A stretch of 64,000 bases of DNA from Nostoc sphaeroides (GTDB taxonomy: Bacteria; Cyanobacteriota; Cyanobacteriia; Cyanobacteriales; Nostocaceae): contig NZ_CP031941.1 in NCBI RefSeq assembly GCF_003443655.1, positions 3,160,501 to 3,224,500 on the forward strand. Direction: 5' to 3'. The notes under the pieces were generated by a model. It saw only the letters and a list, made by a program, of their open reading frames with translations. It made no database searches and was not told where the DNA came from. Below are positions 8,123-18,236 of this stretch, one piece after another. The number at the start of each line of letters is the position of its first letter. Within the stretch, counting starts at the first letter, position 1. Position numbers and translations under genes: made by a program.

Positions 8123-10126
8123 TTAAAACCGAGATGTCATACAGTAGGGACAATCGAGCCATTCTGGTTTCAATGTGGCCTCGCAAGTCCGGCAGGTAAG
8201 ACCAGTCTTGCGTTTGGCTTTTAACTCGGCTTCCAAACCGGTATCAGTAAACGTGACTCGTTCTACTTCTTCTAAAGTGGTGGAACCTTCGCGCACTAAG
8301 TCCAAACTGTAAGCCAGCAAGGTTTTCATGCCCTCTTCTATTGCCACTTCCTTGATGCGTTCTGTGGGTGCATCTTCGTTGATGAGAGTTTGCAGGTTTT
8401 CGGTGACTCGCATGACTTCATAAACACCACAACGCCCTTTGTAGCCGACCCCATTACATTTTGAGCAAAGCTGATTTTTGGTTTTAGCTTCTGCGATCGC
8501 ATCTAATGTCAAGGTGTTAGCCTTATAGAAGCTAACTGCGACATCCGAGGAAGCTGATAGACCATAACGAGCCAATTCCTCCGTTGTGGGAGTGTAGGCA
8601 ATCCGACATTCAGAACATACACGCCGCACCAAACGTTGAGCTAAAACGCCAATTAGGGAACTAGAAACCATGAAAGGCTCAATCCCCATTTCTCCCAAAC
8701 GAGCGATCGCACCTGGGGCATCATTGGTATGTAAGGTAGTTAATACCAAGTGACCAGTTAACGCAGCTTCAATTGCTGTTTTTGCCGTTTCCTTATCCCG
8801 CGTTTCACCCACCAGCAGCACATCTGGATCTTGCCGCAAGAAAGCCCGCAAAGCGGTAGCAAAATCCAGCCCTTTTTCTCGAATCACCTGTACTTGAGTA
8901 ATCCCTGGAAGACTGTACTCAATGGGGTCTTCCACAGTACTAATATTAATTCCGGGATCATTCTTTTCTGATAATGCAGAATACAGCGAAGTTGTTTTTC
9001 CAGAACCAGTTGGCCCAGTTACCAAAATTAGACCAAAGGGACGGCTGACCATATCCTTGACAATATTCAAAGTCTCTGGATCGGTAATTAACTTATCTAA
9101 TCCCAGTTGGGTAGAGGAGTTATCCAAAATCCGCAGCACCACCTTTTCCCCGTAGCGACTGGGCAAGGTATTCACACGAAAATCCACCTTACGTCCCTCA
9201 AACAGCCGCCGGATGCGTCCATCTTGTGGTAGACGACGTTCGGCAATGTCGAGATTGGAGATGATTTTAAATCGAGCTGTCACCGCCGGAATGATTTTTT
9301 TCGGCATTGAGGGGAAAGCTTCACGCAGTACGCCATCTTTCCGAAAACGAATGCGTAAGTTTTCTTCTTGCGGTTCGATATGAATGTCAGAAACGCCCTC
9401 ATGCAAGGCTTTAGCCAGGATTCTGTTGACTAGGTTGATAACTGGGGCATCCTCTGCACCCTTCATGGCTGCTCCTAGATCAGCCTCCATTTCTTCAGGA
9501 GCATCCTCAATATCGAGATTTCCGAGATTTTCTAAATCCTGACTAATATCTGTAGAGTTTTCTCGTTCCAGGTGCTTTTGCTTAACAGCCATTTCATCCA
9601 AATATTGGTTGATTAGCTGTTGGTAGTCTTCCTGGGTAATCACCATGCGCTGCAAGGCCAAGCCTTGGGGGCGCAAGATGCGATTTAGGTCATCAGAAGC
9701 CTCTAGATTATCTGGAGCCACCATCGCCACTAAAACTGAGGGCGGGGTTTGGTCTTCGTGTTTCGATAGTGGTACTAAACGATGGCGACGGCAAATATCC
9801 ACCGGGATGAGGGTTTCAATCAGGTTCGCCATCTCCGTGTTGCCAAAGGAGTTGACTTCCGGATCAAGGAATTCAACACCGTATAGTATTTTTAGTTCAA
9901 ATAGCTGCTGTTTTTTGTATTGCCTGAGCAACTCAGGTGATAGTTGTTGCCCAGTGATTGCCTCTAGTACTTCCGTTAAGGGTCTGCCAGATTTGCGGCT
10001 TTCAATTAGTGCCTGCCTCATCTGTTCGGTATTGACATAGCCAGATTGCACTAGCTTGTTGCCAAAGGGCGAAAACTCTGTTCTGGTAGTTAGAGCGGTA
10101 CTGCGCCGTTGTGGTGACGAGTTCAT
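8123..10126 (-). CDS. pilB: Type IV pilus assembly ATPase PilB
   Basis: A 667-residue GspE/PilB ATPase that drives pilus extension. N-terminal MshEN-type region (roughly residues 20-180), then the ATPase core with Walker A GPTGSGKTTS near residue 365, Walker B LLVGETRD, and GHLVLTTLHTND. A zinc-binding site is formed by CSEC and CSKCNGVGYKGRCG. The extreme C-terminus adds a second zinc-ribbon-like motif, CRTCEA with CPYC, beyond the usual core. It is first gene of pilB-pilT-pilC and divergent from grpE across about 370 bp. Confidence 0.95.
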   Translation of the reverse strand: MNSSPQRRSTALTTRTEFSPFGNKLVQSGYVNTEQMRQALIESRKSGRPLTEVLEAITGQQLSPELLRQYKKQQLFELKILYGVEFLDPEVNSFGNTEMANLIETLIPVDICRRHRLVPLSKHEDQTPPSVLVAMVAPDNLEASDDLNRILRPQGLALQRMVITQEDYQQLINQYLDEMAVKQKHLERENSTDISQDLENLGNLDIEDAPEEMEADLGAAMKGAEDAPVINLVNRILAKALHEGVSDIHIEPQEENLRIRFRKDGVLREAFPSMPKKIIPAVTARFKIISNLDIAERRLPQDGRIRRLFEGRKVDFRVNTLPSRYGEKVVLRILDNSSTQLGLDKLITDPETLNIVKDMVSRPFGLILVTGPTGSGKTTSLYSALSEKNDPGINISTVEDPIEYSLPGITQVQVIREKGLDFATALRAFLRQDPDVLLVGETRDKETAKTAIEAALTGHLVLTTLHTNDAPGAIARLGEMGIEPFMVSSSLIGVLAQRLVRRVCSECRIAYTPTTEELARYGLSASSDVAVSFYKANTLTLDAIAEAKTKNQLCSKCNGVGYKGRCGVYEVMRVTENLQTLINEDAPTERIKEVAIEEGMKTLLAYSLDLVREGSTTLEEVERVTFTDTGLEAELKAKRKTGLTCRTCEATLKPEWLDCPYCMTSRF

Positions 10127-10494
10127 AAATGAGCAAATGAGTAGGGAAACCTCTGCTTAAAGTATTCCCCTACTGCGAGATAGAATTCTCATTTAGCAAA
10201 AAAGTCTTGAGTCGCGTCGCTTTGCTGCGAATTAAAAATTAAAAATTAAAGATATTTTCAAATAAGATGAGGGGCGAGTCACATTCAGCGCTACTATTGC
10301 AAATTACTCGTTCGGGTTCCCGCCTTAGTGGCGTCTGCGCTAAGGTGTTCACCATTTGTCACAATAAAAGGACGGTTACATCATTTTCAGAAACTTGTCG
10401 GCAACAAAATCAGCCTCAGTGGCAAGCCGTAAATGACGACGGTTGCAAGCTGTGGAGATCCACTGCCATAAAAAGCATCTGGAATGAGTAGACA
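10127..10494. promoter_or_regulatory. Divergent intergenic region between pilB and grpE
   Basis: Must contain promoters for the pilus genes (leftward) and for grpE (rightward). AATTAAA-like repeats lie at about 10231-10258. I looked for a CIRCE operator (TTAGCACTC-N9-GAGTGCTAA) and saw none, so HrcA control is not supported here. A 74-codon open frame at 10267-10491 has no family resemblance and is not called. Confidence 0.55.
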
Positions 10495-11244
10495 ATGATG
10501 GATGAAAATAAACAGATAAACAATACAAGCCAGCAATTGGGTGAACCAACAGAGGTAAAGCAAGCAATGAAGAGTGACTCCCCAGCCCAAATTAATTTCA
10601 ATGAACCTGGTAGCGAGGTGACAGAGCAAGTGACAGCCCAAACTAATGTATCGGGGGATACGGCTAATCTCAATCCAGAAAATAGCGTCGCTGCAAGTGA
10701 GAAAACTGGAGTGGAAACAGCAGCTTTGGCAGAACTGACTCAACAAATCGAGTCTCTCAAAACGCAATTAGAAGAGCGTAGTACTCAATATATGCGGATT
10801 GCCGCTGATTTTGAGAATTACCGGAAACGTACTAGCAAAGAAAAAGAAGAGTTAGAGACGCTGATGAAGCGGAACACGATTTTGGAATTGCTGCCAGTAG
10901 TCGATAATTTTGAGCGGGCCCGATCGCACCTCAAACCGCAATCTGATGGCGAAATGACCATGCACAAAAGTTATCAAGGCGTTTACAAACAATTAGTAGA
11001 TAGCCTAAAACGCTTGGGTGTATCACCAATGCGTCCTGAAGGTCAAGAATTTGATCCGAACCTGCATGAAGCAGTAATGCGCGAACCTACGGATGAACAT
11101 CCTGAAGGAACAGTGTTAGAAGAGTTAGTGCGCGGATATTACTTGGGCGATCGCGTGCTACGCCATGCAATGGTCAAAGTAGCTGCTCCCAAAGAAGATA
11201 CCCCTGCTGCACCAGAAGATCAGTCGAGTCAAGCCTTCAGTTAA
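10495..11244 (+). CDS. grpE: Nucleotide exchange factor GrpE
   Basis: A 249-residue GrpE, the nucleotide exchange factor for DnaK. About 80 N-terminal residues are acidic and Gln-rich, probably disordered. A long coiled coil follows (about residues 80-150, with [12 protein letters not shown]), then [11 protein letters not shown] and the C-terminal beta domain with [20 protein letters not shown]. Two adjacent ATGs exist at 10495 and 10498. It precedes dnaK by 230 bp in the same direction; the gap suggests dnaK may also have its own promoter. Confidence 0.95.
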   Translation: MMDENKQINNTSQQLGEPTEVKQAMKSDSPAQINFNEPGSEVTEQVTAQTNVSGDTANLNPENSVAASEKTGVETAALAELTQQIESLKTQLEERSTQYMRIAADFENYRKRTSKEKEELETLMKRNTILELLPVVDNFERARSHLKPQSDGEMTMHKSYQGVYKQLVDSLKRLGVSPMRPEGQEFDPNLHEAVMREPTDEHPEGTVLEELVRGYYLGDRVLRHAMVKVAAPKEDTPAAPEDQSSQAFS

Positions 11245-11473
11245 GCTGTAGTCGCTCGCCTCGCTGACCGAAAGTGCCTGGGTTCTAGCAAAGACGAGCA
11301 TCGCGTACCTAAAATTTGAGCAAGGCTTTGGATAACTCTCTGTGTTTCAACTTCTCTTTTGCTACCAGTAATAAGGGTTTCACAGACGTTATCCGCTAGC
11401 CTTGGTTCGGAGCAAAAAAATTTAGTCCGCGACATATTACAGCAGAAAAAACTCGGTAAAAATACTGATAGTT

Positions 11474-13432
11474 ATGGGAAAAGTTATTGGGATCGACTTA
11501 GGCACTACTAACAGTTGCGTCGCAGTTTTGGAGGGCGGTCAACCACTGGTGATCTCCAATTCTGAAGGTGGACGAACTACTCCAAGTATTGTGGGATTTG
11601 GGAAGAGTGGCGATCGCTTGATTGGTCAATTGGCAAAGCGCCAAGCCGTAACCAATGCCGAAAACACAATTTACAGTATTAAACGATTTATCGGGCGGCG
11701 TTGGGAAGACACTGAAACAGAACGCGATCGCGTCCCCTACAACTGTGTCAAGGGTCGAGACGATACGGTTGATGTCCAAATTCGCTCAAAAAATTACACG
11801 CCACAAGAACTATCCGCCATGATCCTGCAAAAGCTCAAGCAGGATGCAGAAAACTTCTTGGGTGAGGAAGTCACTCAGGCAGTGATCACGGTACCGGCAT
11901 ATTTTACAGATACCCAAAGACAAGCAACTAAAGATGCTGGCACAATTGCAGGACTAGAAGTCCTGCGAATCATCAATGAACCAACAGCTGCGGCTTTAGC
12001 TTTTGGATTGGACAAGCAAGACCAAGAGCAGCTAATTTTAGTATTTGACTTGGGAGGCGGTACCTTTGACGTATCGATTCTGCAACTTGGGGATGGCGTT
12101 TTTGAAGTTAAGGCGACTTGTGGTAACAACCACTTGGGGGGAGACGACTTTGATAATGCGATCGTGCTTTGGATGATGGAACGCTTTCAGCAACAAGAGA
12201 AAATCGACCTTGCCCAAGATAAGATGGCACTGCAACGCCTGCGGGAAGCAGCGGAAAAAGCAAAAATTGAACTCTCCAGCATGACAAATACCTCCATCAA
12301 CTTGCCCTTTATCACAGCTGATGACACCGGGCCAAAGCATCTGGAGATGGAACTCAGCCGCTCTAAATTTGAAGAACTGGGACTTAATTTAATTGAAGGT
12401 ACTATCGAACCAATGATCCAAGCGCTCAAAGATGCGGATCTCAAACCACAAGCCATAGATCGGATTATCTTGGTAGGTGGTTCTACCCGTATTCCCGCAG
12501 TCCAAAACGCGCTAATTAAGTTTTTCGATGGCAAAGCTCCCGATCGCTCTATCAACCCTGACGAAGCCGTAGCATTAGGAGCAGCTATCCAAGCAGGGGT
12601 GTTGGGTGGTGAAGTTGATAATCTCTTACTATTGGATGTCACTCCTCTGTCCTTGGGAATTGAAACCTTGGGTGAAGTGTTCACCAAAATTATTGAACGT
12701 AACACCACAATTCCCACTAGTAAGTCACAAATTTTTTCCACAGCAGTTGATGGGCAAACCTCAGTAGAAATTCACATCCTCCAAGGTGAACGGGCAATGT
12801 CACGAGATAACAAGAGTCTCGGCAAGTTTCTGCTAACAGGAATTCCCCCATCGCCCCGTGGTGTGCCGCAAATTGAAGTATCCTTTGAAATCGATGTCAA
12901 CGGCATCCTGAAGGTTTCTGCCCAAGACAAAGGTACAGGTAGAGAACAAAGTATCAGGATTACCAATACAGGTGGTTTGAGTACCAACGAAGTCGAACGG
13001 ATGCGCCAAGAGGCCGAACTGTTTTCCGACGAAGATAGAAGACGTAAAGAACTGGTTGAACTCAAAAACCAAGCAGATAATCTGTTGTTCAGTTACGAAT
13101 CCACCATCAAGGATAATAGCAATTTTATCGGCGACCAGATGAAAACCTTGGCCAGTGAAAAAGTTTCACAACTCCAAGCTGCAATGATTGACTCCAGCAT
13201 CTCCACTGTGGAATTTAAGCAGCGCTTAGACGACTTCCAACAAACCTTGTTTGCAATTGGTGCTGATGTTTACAATCGAGCTAACAGCCAAAGTGATGAG
13301 ATTGAGGAAACCTCAACTAATCTCGCTACCCCAGAAGTAGACTCACCAATGAATGGCACACTAATACCACAATTCAACTTTGATTTTGACGAAGAAAGTA
13401 CTGCCCAGGTTGATTATGAGGCGATAGATTAG
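11474..13432 (+). CDS. dnaK: Hsp70 chaperone DnaK
   Basis: A 652-residue Hsp70. N-terminal ATPase domain opens with [17 protein letters not shown], has the phosphate-2 motif [13 protein letters not shown] and the adenosine motif [13 protein letters not shown], then the linker [17 protein letters not shown] and the substrate-binding beta domain. The C-terminus ends YEAID rather than the classical EEVD/EEKK-type tail and includes an acidic [11 protein letters not shown] stretch. Location between grpE and dnaJ suggests it is the main housekeeping DnaK of this cyanobacterium, which normally has several paralogues. Confidence 0.95.
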   Translation: MGKVIGIDLGTTNSCVAVLEGGQPLVISNSEGGRTTPSIVGFGKSGDRLIGQLAKRQAVTNAENTIYSIKRFIGRRWEDTETERDRVPYNCVKGRDDTVDVQIRSKNYTPQELSAMILQKLKQDAENFLGEEVTQAVITVPAYFTDTQRQATKDAGTIAGLEVLRIINEPTAAALAFGLDKQDQEQLILVFDLGGGTFDVSILQLGDGVFEVKATCGNNHLGGDDFDNAIVLWMMERFQQQEKIDLAQDKMALQRLREAAEKAKIELSSMTNTSINLPFITADDTGPKHLEMELSRSKFEELGLNLIEGTIEPMIQALKDADLKPQAIDRIILVGGSTRIPAVQNALIKFFDGKAPDRSINPDEAVALGAAIQAGVLGGEVDNLLLLDVTPLSLGIETLGEVFTKIIERNTTIPTSKSQIFSTAVDGQTSVEIHILQGERAMSRDNKSLGKFLLTGIPPSPRGVPQIEVSFEIDVNGILKVSAQDKGTGREQSIRITNTGGLSTNEVERMRQEAELFSDEDRRRKELVELKNQADNLLFSYESTIKDNSNFIGDQMKTLASEKVSQLQAAMIDSSISTVEFKQRLDDFQQTLFAIGADVYNRANSQSDEIEETSTNLATPEVDSPMNGTLIPQFNFDFDEESTAQVDYEAID

Positions 13433-14236
13433 GGGTTGGGCATTGGCAAGAGGCAGAGGGACTCTTAGCTGGGAGCAGAGGGGAGGGAAAGAGTAATAAA
13501 AAGGTAATTCTTTATTCTCTCCCTTGCCCCCTGCCCCTTGCTCCCCTGCCTCTTTCCCACCCCCTAAGTTGCAGATTTTTATTGAAAACTCGTGAACCGT
13601 CAACGGTCAACAGTGAACAATAGCAATGGAATATTTTTTTACTTGGAAGTCCCTTTAATATATCTATATATTTAGATTATAAATTTAGCGAAGTTTCACA
13701 AGACCCCAGCAGTTTGCTAGATTGTAGAAGCAAATCACTCTGGGCTAGGCAGTGTCAGTTCAGATGCACTTCCATTGCATAAGGGTGGTTTTCCACACCT
13801 AATGGTGCGGGTAGCCCCTCTGGTTGATGGGCGGGGTTTTCCTCTCCTACGTAGCACAATTGTAAAAGAGACAGCCGACTCGGCAGTGAGAAGTCTGAGC
13901 ATAGGCTTCCCCTGCTGCTAACTTCTATCGCTTTTGTCGTCTCCCACGAGGAAAGCACCTGTTGCTCAAGATTTGTCGGTGATTTTTGTAAAGGGTAAAG
14001 GGTAAAATCAGTTATTAACAAAAATTAATTTTATCTTCTGCCTGACCTCCGGCAAGCCGCTCTCTAAAAAATACTGTGTTGCTGCTTCATCTGTAGGCAA
14101 AACACTTTTCCGTAGGGTAGCAAGTGACCGTGACGTTCTACTGCCCTTCGGGTTCACCAGTCGCTGATGGGGGAAACCCCCAAGACCGCGCAGGTTCACC
14201 TTCTGCTTTCTTACTTCTAACTTTTACCTTTGTTAT
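13433..14236. other. Long dnaK-dnaJ intergenic region with repeats
   Basis: About 800 bp without a supported gene. In order: a G/A-rich and C/T-rich inverted low-complexity block (13440-13565), a truncated MITE copy (13583-13653), a GC-richer segment with small hairpins (about 13750-13960), and a dispersed-repeat-like stretch with GGGGGAAACCCCC (about 14130-14190). The dnaJ promoter should lie here. Minus-strand frames at 13755-14021 and 14008-14199 lie entirely in this repeat-like DNA and are not called. Confidence 0.55.
13583..13653 (+). mobile_element. MITE-like repeat, truncated right half
   Basis: From TGAAAACTCGTGAACC to GGAAGTCCC it matches the right part of the 3177-3313 element. The left inverted repeat and heptamer run are missing; the break is at the edge of the heptamer array. 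Confidence 0.75.
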
Positions 14237-15364
14237 ATGGCCCGCGACTATTATGAAATCCTGGGTGTCTCTCGTGACACCGACAAAGAAGAAATCAAAC
14301 AAGCCTATCGCCGTTTAGCCCGGAAGTATCACCCAGATGTGAACAAAGAGCCGGGGGCGGAGGATCGCTTTAAAGAAATTAACCGCGCTTATGAGGTACT
14401 CTCAGAGCCAGAAACCCGCGCTCGTTACGATCGCTTTGGCCCAGAGGGTGTGTCAGGTGCTGGCTCAGGTTTCCAAGATGTCGGCGATATGGGTGGTTTT
14501 GCCGATATCTTTGAAAGCATTTTTAGTGGCTTTGCTGGCGGTATGGGTAATCCCACGCAACAAAGACGGCGCAGTGGGCCTGCTAGGGGTGATGACCTAC
14601 GGTTAGACCTGAAGTTAGACTTTCGGGAAGCGGTATTTGGCGGAGAAAAAGAAATTCGCATTTCCCATCTAGAAAATTGTGAAGTCTGTAGCGGTTCTGG
14701 TGCTAAACCTGGAACCCGCCCCCGGACTTGTTCTACTTGTAGCGGATCTGGTCAAGTCCGCCGTGTTACCAGAACACCTTTTGGCAGTTTCACCCAAGTT
14801 TCGACTTGTCCCACCTGTAATGGGACAGGGATGGTAATTGAAGATAAGTGTGATGCCTGTGATGGTAAAGGCGCAAATCAAGTCACAAAGAAACTCAAAA
14901 TTACCATTCCCGCAGGGGTGGATAATGGCACACGCTTGCGGATTTCTAGTGAAGGAGATGCCGGTCAGCGCAGTGGCCCTCCTGGGGATTTGTACGTTTA
15001 CTTGTTCGTAAATGAGGACGAGGAATTCCAACGGGATGGCATTAATATTCTCTCGGAAATCAAACTTAGCTATCTGCAAGCGATTTTAGGTTGTCGGTTA
15101 GAGGTAGATACGGTAGATGGGCCTGTAGAACTGATTATTCCAGCTGGAACCCAGCCGAATACGGTGATGAAGTTGGAAAATCGTGGCGTACCCCGTTTGG
15201 GTAATCCCGTTAGTCGAGGGGATCACATGCTGACAGTATTAATTGATATTCCCACCAAGGTCACCCCTGAGGAGAGGGAATTGTTGGAGAAGCTGGCTAA
15301 AATTAAGGGAGATCGCACTGGTAAAGGCGGTCTAGAAGGATTCTTGGGAAATTTATTTAAGTAA
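14237..15364 (+). CDS. dnaJ: Hsp40 co-chaperone DnaJ
   Basis: A 375-residue type I DnaJ. J domain at residues 1-70 with YHPDV; a Gly/Phe-rich linker to about 125; a zinc-binding region with four CxxCxGxG motifs ([32 protein letters not shown]); and a C-terminal substrate-binding domain. It stimulates the DnaK ATPase and holds unfolded clients. Its TAA overlaps the ATG of the TusA-like gene by one base, so dnaJ, the TusA-like gene and rsgA form a tight operon. Confidence 0.95.
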   Translation: MARDYYEILGVSRDTDKEEIKQAYRRLARKYHPDVNKEPGAEDRFKEINRAYEVLSEPETRARYDRFGPEGVSGAGSGFQDVGDMGGFADIFESIFSGFAGGMGNPTQQRRRSGPARGDDLRLDLKLDFREAVFGGEKEIRISHLENCEVCSGSGAKPGTRPRTCSTCSGSGQVRRVTRTPFGSFTQVSTCPTCNGTGMVIEDKCDACDGKGANQVTKKLKITIPAGVDNGTRLRISSEGDAGQRSGPPGDLYVYLFVNEDEEFQRDGINILSEIKLSYLQAILGCRLEVDTVDGPVELIIPAGTQPNTVMKLENRGVPRLGNPVSRGDHMLTVLIDIPTKVTPEERELLEKLAKIKGDRTGKGGLEGFLGNLFK

Positions 15365-15621
15365 TGAAGCCCTCTTCTCTTTTAACTCCTGATGCTCAAC
15401 TTGATTTACGCGGCACTCCTTGCCCAATTAATTTTGTGCGGACAAAACTACGTCTGGAGAAAATGCCATTGGGAGGTTTACTAGAAGTCTGGCTAGACCC
15501 AGGTGAGCCGATTGAGCAGGTTCCCGATAGTCTGACAATGGCAGGTTATCAGGTGGAACAAATTACAAACTGCACTAGTTATTTTTCTCTGTTAGTACGT
15601 CGTCCAGTTGCTAGCCAATGA
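15364..15621 (+). CDS. TusA/SirA-like sulfurtransferase-family protein
   Basis: An 85-residue protein of the TusA (SirA/YeeD) fold: LDLRGTPCPINFVRTKLRLE near residue 15. The catalytic cysteine of the family is present, but the classical CPxP reads CPIN. Family members relay sulfur to tRNA or cofactor modification; the specific acceptor here is unknown. The gene shares one base with dnaJ and four bases (ATGA) with rsgA, so all three are co-translated. The operon placement next to a chaperone and a ribosome-assembly GTPase is consistent across cyanobacteria as far as I know. Confidence 0.85.
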   Translation: MKPSSLLTPDAQLDLRGTPCPINFVRTKLRLEKMPLGGLLEVWLDPGEPIEQVPDSLTMAGYQVEQITNCTSYFSLLVRRPVASQ

Positions 15622-16757
15622 CAGGGGAAAATTTTGCCGCAACTGGACAGTTATTGGGTCAGTTATTGGGTACGGTGGTAGCTGTACAAGCTAATTTTTA
15701 CCGAGTACAGCTGGATGAAGAGGATGGGGAGATGAGGGAGATAAGGGAGATAAGGGAGATGGGGGAGCAAAATCTTCCTCATCTTCCTCATCCCCTCCTC
15801 CTCCTCTGTACTCGCCGAACACGCCTGAAGAAAATCGGGCAACAGGTGATGGTAGGCGATCGCGTTGTGGTAGAAGAACCCGATTGGGCTGGGGGGCGGG
15901 GTGCGATCGCTGATGTTTTACCCCGCCAAAGTGAATTAGATCGTCCAGCGATCGCCAATGTCAACCAAATCCTATTGGTATTTGCCGTTGCTGATCCGCC
16001 TTTGGAACCTTATCAACTAAGTCGGTTTCTAATTAAGGCTGAGTCTACTGGCTTGGATGTGCTTTTATGTTTGAATAAAAGTGATTTAATTTCACCGCAA
16101 GAACAGCAGCAAGTTAGCGATCGCCTACTTGGTTGGGGCTATGAACCAATATTTATCAGCGTCAAAGATGGTATAAATACCGACCAAGCAGCCAGATATT
16201 TGAGTAATAAAATTACTGTAATTGCTGGGCCTTCCGGCGTGGGTAAATCCAGCCTGATTAATTCGCTGATTGACTCTCTTGAGCTGCGAGTGGGAGAGGT
16301 TTCTGGCAAACTGGCTCGTGGCCGTCATACCACTCGCCATATAGAATTATTTGAGTTGCCTAGCGGTGGTTTGCTTGCTGATACTCCCGGCTTTAATCAG
16401 CCTGATATGGATTGTAACCCAGAAGAATTAATCCATTATTTCCCAGAAGCAAGAAAGCGGTTAGCAGTTGCTAGCTGTCGGTTTAGTGATTGTCTGCATC
16501 GAGACGAGCCTGAGTGTGTGGTGCGGGGAGACTGGGAACGATATGAACATTATTTAGAATTTTTGTCCGATGCGATCGCTCGTCAAACTCAGCTGCACCA
16601 ACAAGCTGATCCTGAATCTACGATGAAGTTAAAAAGCAAAAGCAAAGGCAAAGGGCAGAGTCAATACGAACCCAAGTTAGAAAGTAAAAAATATCGCCGA
16701 ATTTCCCGGAAGACTCAGTTACAGGACTTACAGGAATTATATCGGGATGAGGAATAA
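15618..16757 (+). CDS. rsgA: Ribosome small-subunit GTPase RsgA
   Basis: A 379-residue circularly permuted GTPase that assists late 30S maturation. Order of motifs is G4 (LNKSD), G1 (GPSGVGKSS) and G3 (DTPGF), as expected. A C-terminal zinc site reads CRFSDCLHRDEPEC. The N-terminal OB domain carries an unusual insertion of about 30 residues rich in Arg, Glu, Ile, Met, His, Leu and Pro (nt about 15718-15815), encoded by purine-rich then pyrimidine-rich DNA like intergenic repeats elsewhere. The C-terminal tail is Lys/Ser-rich. It overlaps the TusA-like gene by four bases. Confidence 0.93.
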   Translation: MTGENFAATGQLLGQLLGTVVAVQANFYRVQLDEEDGEMREIREIREMGEQNLPHLPHPLLLLCTRRTRLKKIGQQVMVGDRVVVEEPDWAGGRGAIADVLPRQSELDRPAIANVNQILLVFAVADPPLEPYQLSRFLIKAESTGLDVLLCLNKSDLISPQEQQQVSDRLLGWGYEPIFISVKDGINTDQAARYLSNKITVIAGPSGVGKSSLINSLIDSLELRVGEVSGKLARGRHTTRHIELFELPSGGLLADTPGFNQPDMDCNPEELIHYFPEARKRLAVASCRFSDCLHRDEPECVVRGDWERYEHYLEFLSDAIARQTQLHQQADPESTMKLKSKSKGKGQSQYEPKLESKKYRRISRKTQLQDLQELYRDEE

Positions 16758-16871
16758 GCAGTGCGATGTCTACGATGGTCACTGAGCGCGGCCGAAGTGC
16801 GGGCTGCGCTACGCGCTTCTATGCAAAGGTTGGTCACGGTAGCATGGATATAAATAGAAAAAGTATCTTGT

Positions 16872-17264
16872 ATGTCTCAGCCGCTTGCTGCCACCGCTAG
16901 TGTAAAAGATGTCAATGAGAGTATAATTTTCCCACCAGGCGACATCTATAGTGATGAACCCCCTTTGGAATCTGATTTACACCGCGAACAAATAGATTTA
17001 CTCATCCGCCTGATTAAATGGTGGTGGCGCGATCGTCAGGATTTTTATGCTATCGGTAACCTGACGATTTATTTCAGTCCTAATCAGAAAAAGTCAGAAG
17101 AATTTCGAGGGCCTGATTTCTTTCTGGTTTTAAATACAGAAAAAAAAGACCGCAAAAGCTGGGTTGTGTGGCAAGAAGACGGCAAATACCCCAATGTGAT
17201 TATTGAGATGTTATCTGCTTCCACTGCCTCGGTTGATAAAGGTTTGAAAAAACAAATATTCTGA
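16872..17264 (+). pseudogene. Truncated Uma2-family (DUF820) gene
   Basis: The 130-residue product matches the N-terminal part of Uma2 proteins (RGPDFFLVLNTEKKDRKSWV, then PNVIIEMLSAST) but stops right after DKGLKKQIF, where complete members continue with a Tyr/Phe-rich strand and about 60-100 more residues. The missing part holds essential elements of the restriction-endonuclease-like fold. The remainder is not evident in the 45 bp before the next gene. Read as a 3'-deleted pseudogene beside an intact relative. Confidence 0.7.
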
Positions 17265-17308
17265 AAAATAGAATTTTATCTCTAAACTAGGCATGGGAAA
17301 ATAATGCT

Positions 17309-17878
17309 ATGAACCAAACAATACCCGATCAAGTCCGTTGGACAACCTCAGACTTAGAATTATTCACAACTGATGAATGGAAGCGCTATGAAATTATTGA
17401 CGGAGAACTCTTTGTGACTAGAGCGCCTCATTGGAGACATCAAGGAACTGCGGGTAATATATCCTTAGAATTACAAATTTGGGATCGCTCTAGTGGGCTA
17501 GGGGAAACCCGTCAAACTCCCGGCATAATTTTTACAGATGCCGATAATGTCATACCTGATGTAGTTTGGATTAGTCGTGAGCGTTTAGCACAATTGCTAG
17601 ATGACGAAGGACATTTAAGAGGAGCGCCAGAACTGATTGTGGAAGTGCTTTCTCCTGGGATAACTAACGAACGTCGAGATCGAGAAGCCAAGCTGAAACT
17701 ATACTCATCCACAGGAGTCCAAGAATATTGGATTGCAAATTGGCAATTACAGCAGCTAGAAGTTTATCGCAGAGAATCTGCCCAATTAAAACTGATCGCA
17801 ACCTTGCTGGCTGATGACGAAATCACATCACCACTGTTACCAGGTTTCGGCGTTCGAGTTGAGCGTTTTTTTATATAA
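17309..17878 (+). CDS. Uma2 family (DUF820) endonuclease-like protein
   Basis: A complete 189-residue Uma2 protein. Family features: YEIIDGELFV near the N-terminus, VIPDVVWIS with the conserved Asp, ELIVEVLSPG with the catalytic-type Glu, and KLKLYSSTGVQEYWIAN. The fold is PD-(D/E)XK-like; function in cyanobacteria, where these genes are very numerous, is not established. It follows the truncated Uma2 gene by 45 bp. Confidence 0.85.
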   Translation: MNQTIPDQVRWTTSDLELFTTDEWKRYEIIDGELFVTRAPHWRHQGTAGNISLELQIWDRSSGLGETRQTPGIIFTDADNVIPDVVWISRERLAQLLDDEGHLRGAPELIVEVLSPGITNERRDREAKLKLYSSTGVQEYWIANWQLQQLEVYRRESAQLKLIATLLADDEITSPLLPGFGVRVERFFI

Positions 17879-18236
17879 TGTGGCGATCGCTCGTCAATAC
17901 GAACCCAGTGTTGCAGTTCTCGCTGGCAAAGCTGAGAAATTTACCCAGGAGGCTTGCTCCCAAGCGCACTTTGTGGGATGTAATGTTAAAGCCACTCACA
18001 CGGTAACGGAGCCTACACCGCCTTCTCTGAACTACAGGCTCATACAATATGCAAACAAGCAGAGGTTTTACAACTAGTTAACAACACGGGGTGGGGGCAT
18101 AACATTGTTGTGCCTTTACACATTATATTTAACTCAATTGAAAACTATTCTTCCGATCCCCATAAAGTCTTAAAATATTGTTAATTTCAGCCAAACCTCT
18201 CGACCTTCAACTTACAAGTATCACCCCAAAATCACT
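17879..18236. other. Intergenic region upstream of the branching enzyme
   Basis: No supported gene. One HIP1 octamer near 17883. An 87-codon frame at 17814-18077 overlaps the Uma2 end and has no family resemblance. The AT-rich part from about 18115 to 18200 likely holds the promoter of the glycoside hydrolase gene. Confidence 0.5.

Noticed and set aside
10267-10491. 74-residue frame upstream of grpE
   Set aside because: No family resemblance, lies in the divergent promoter region.
10127-10494. CIRCE heat-shock operator before grpE
   Set aside because: The TTAGCACTC/GAGTGCTAA pair is not present.
13755-14199. Two minus-strand frames upstream of dnaJ (88 and 63 residues)
   Set aside because: Lie in repeat-like intergenic DNA; products show no domain and probably reflect dispersed repeats often mis-annotated as genes.
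17814-18077. 87-residue frame overlapping the end of a Uma2 gene
   Set aside because: Overlaps a real gene for 65 bp in another frame and has no recognised content.
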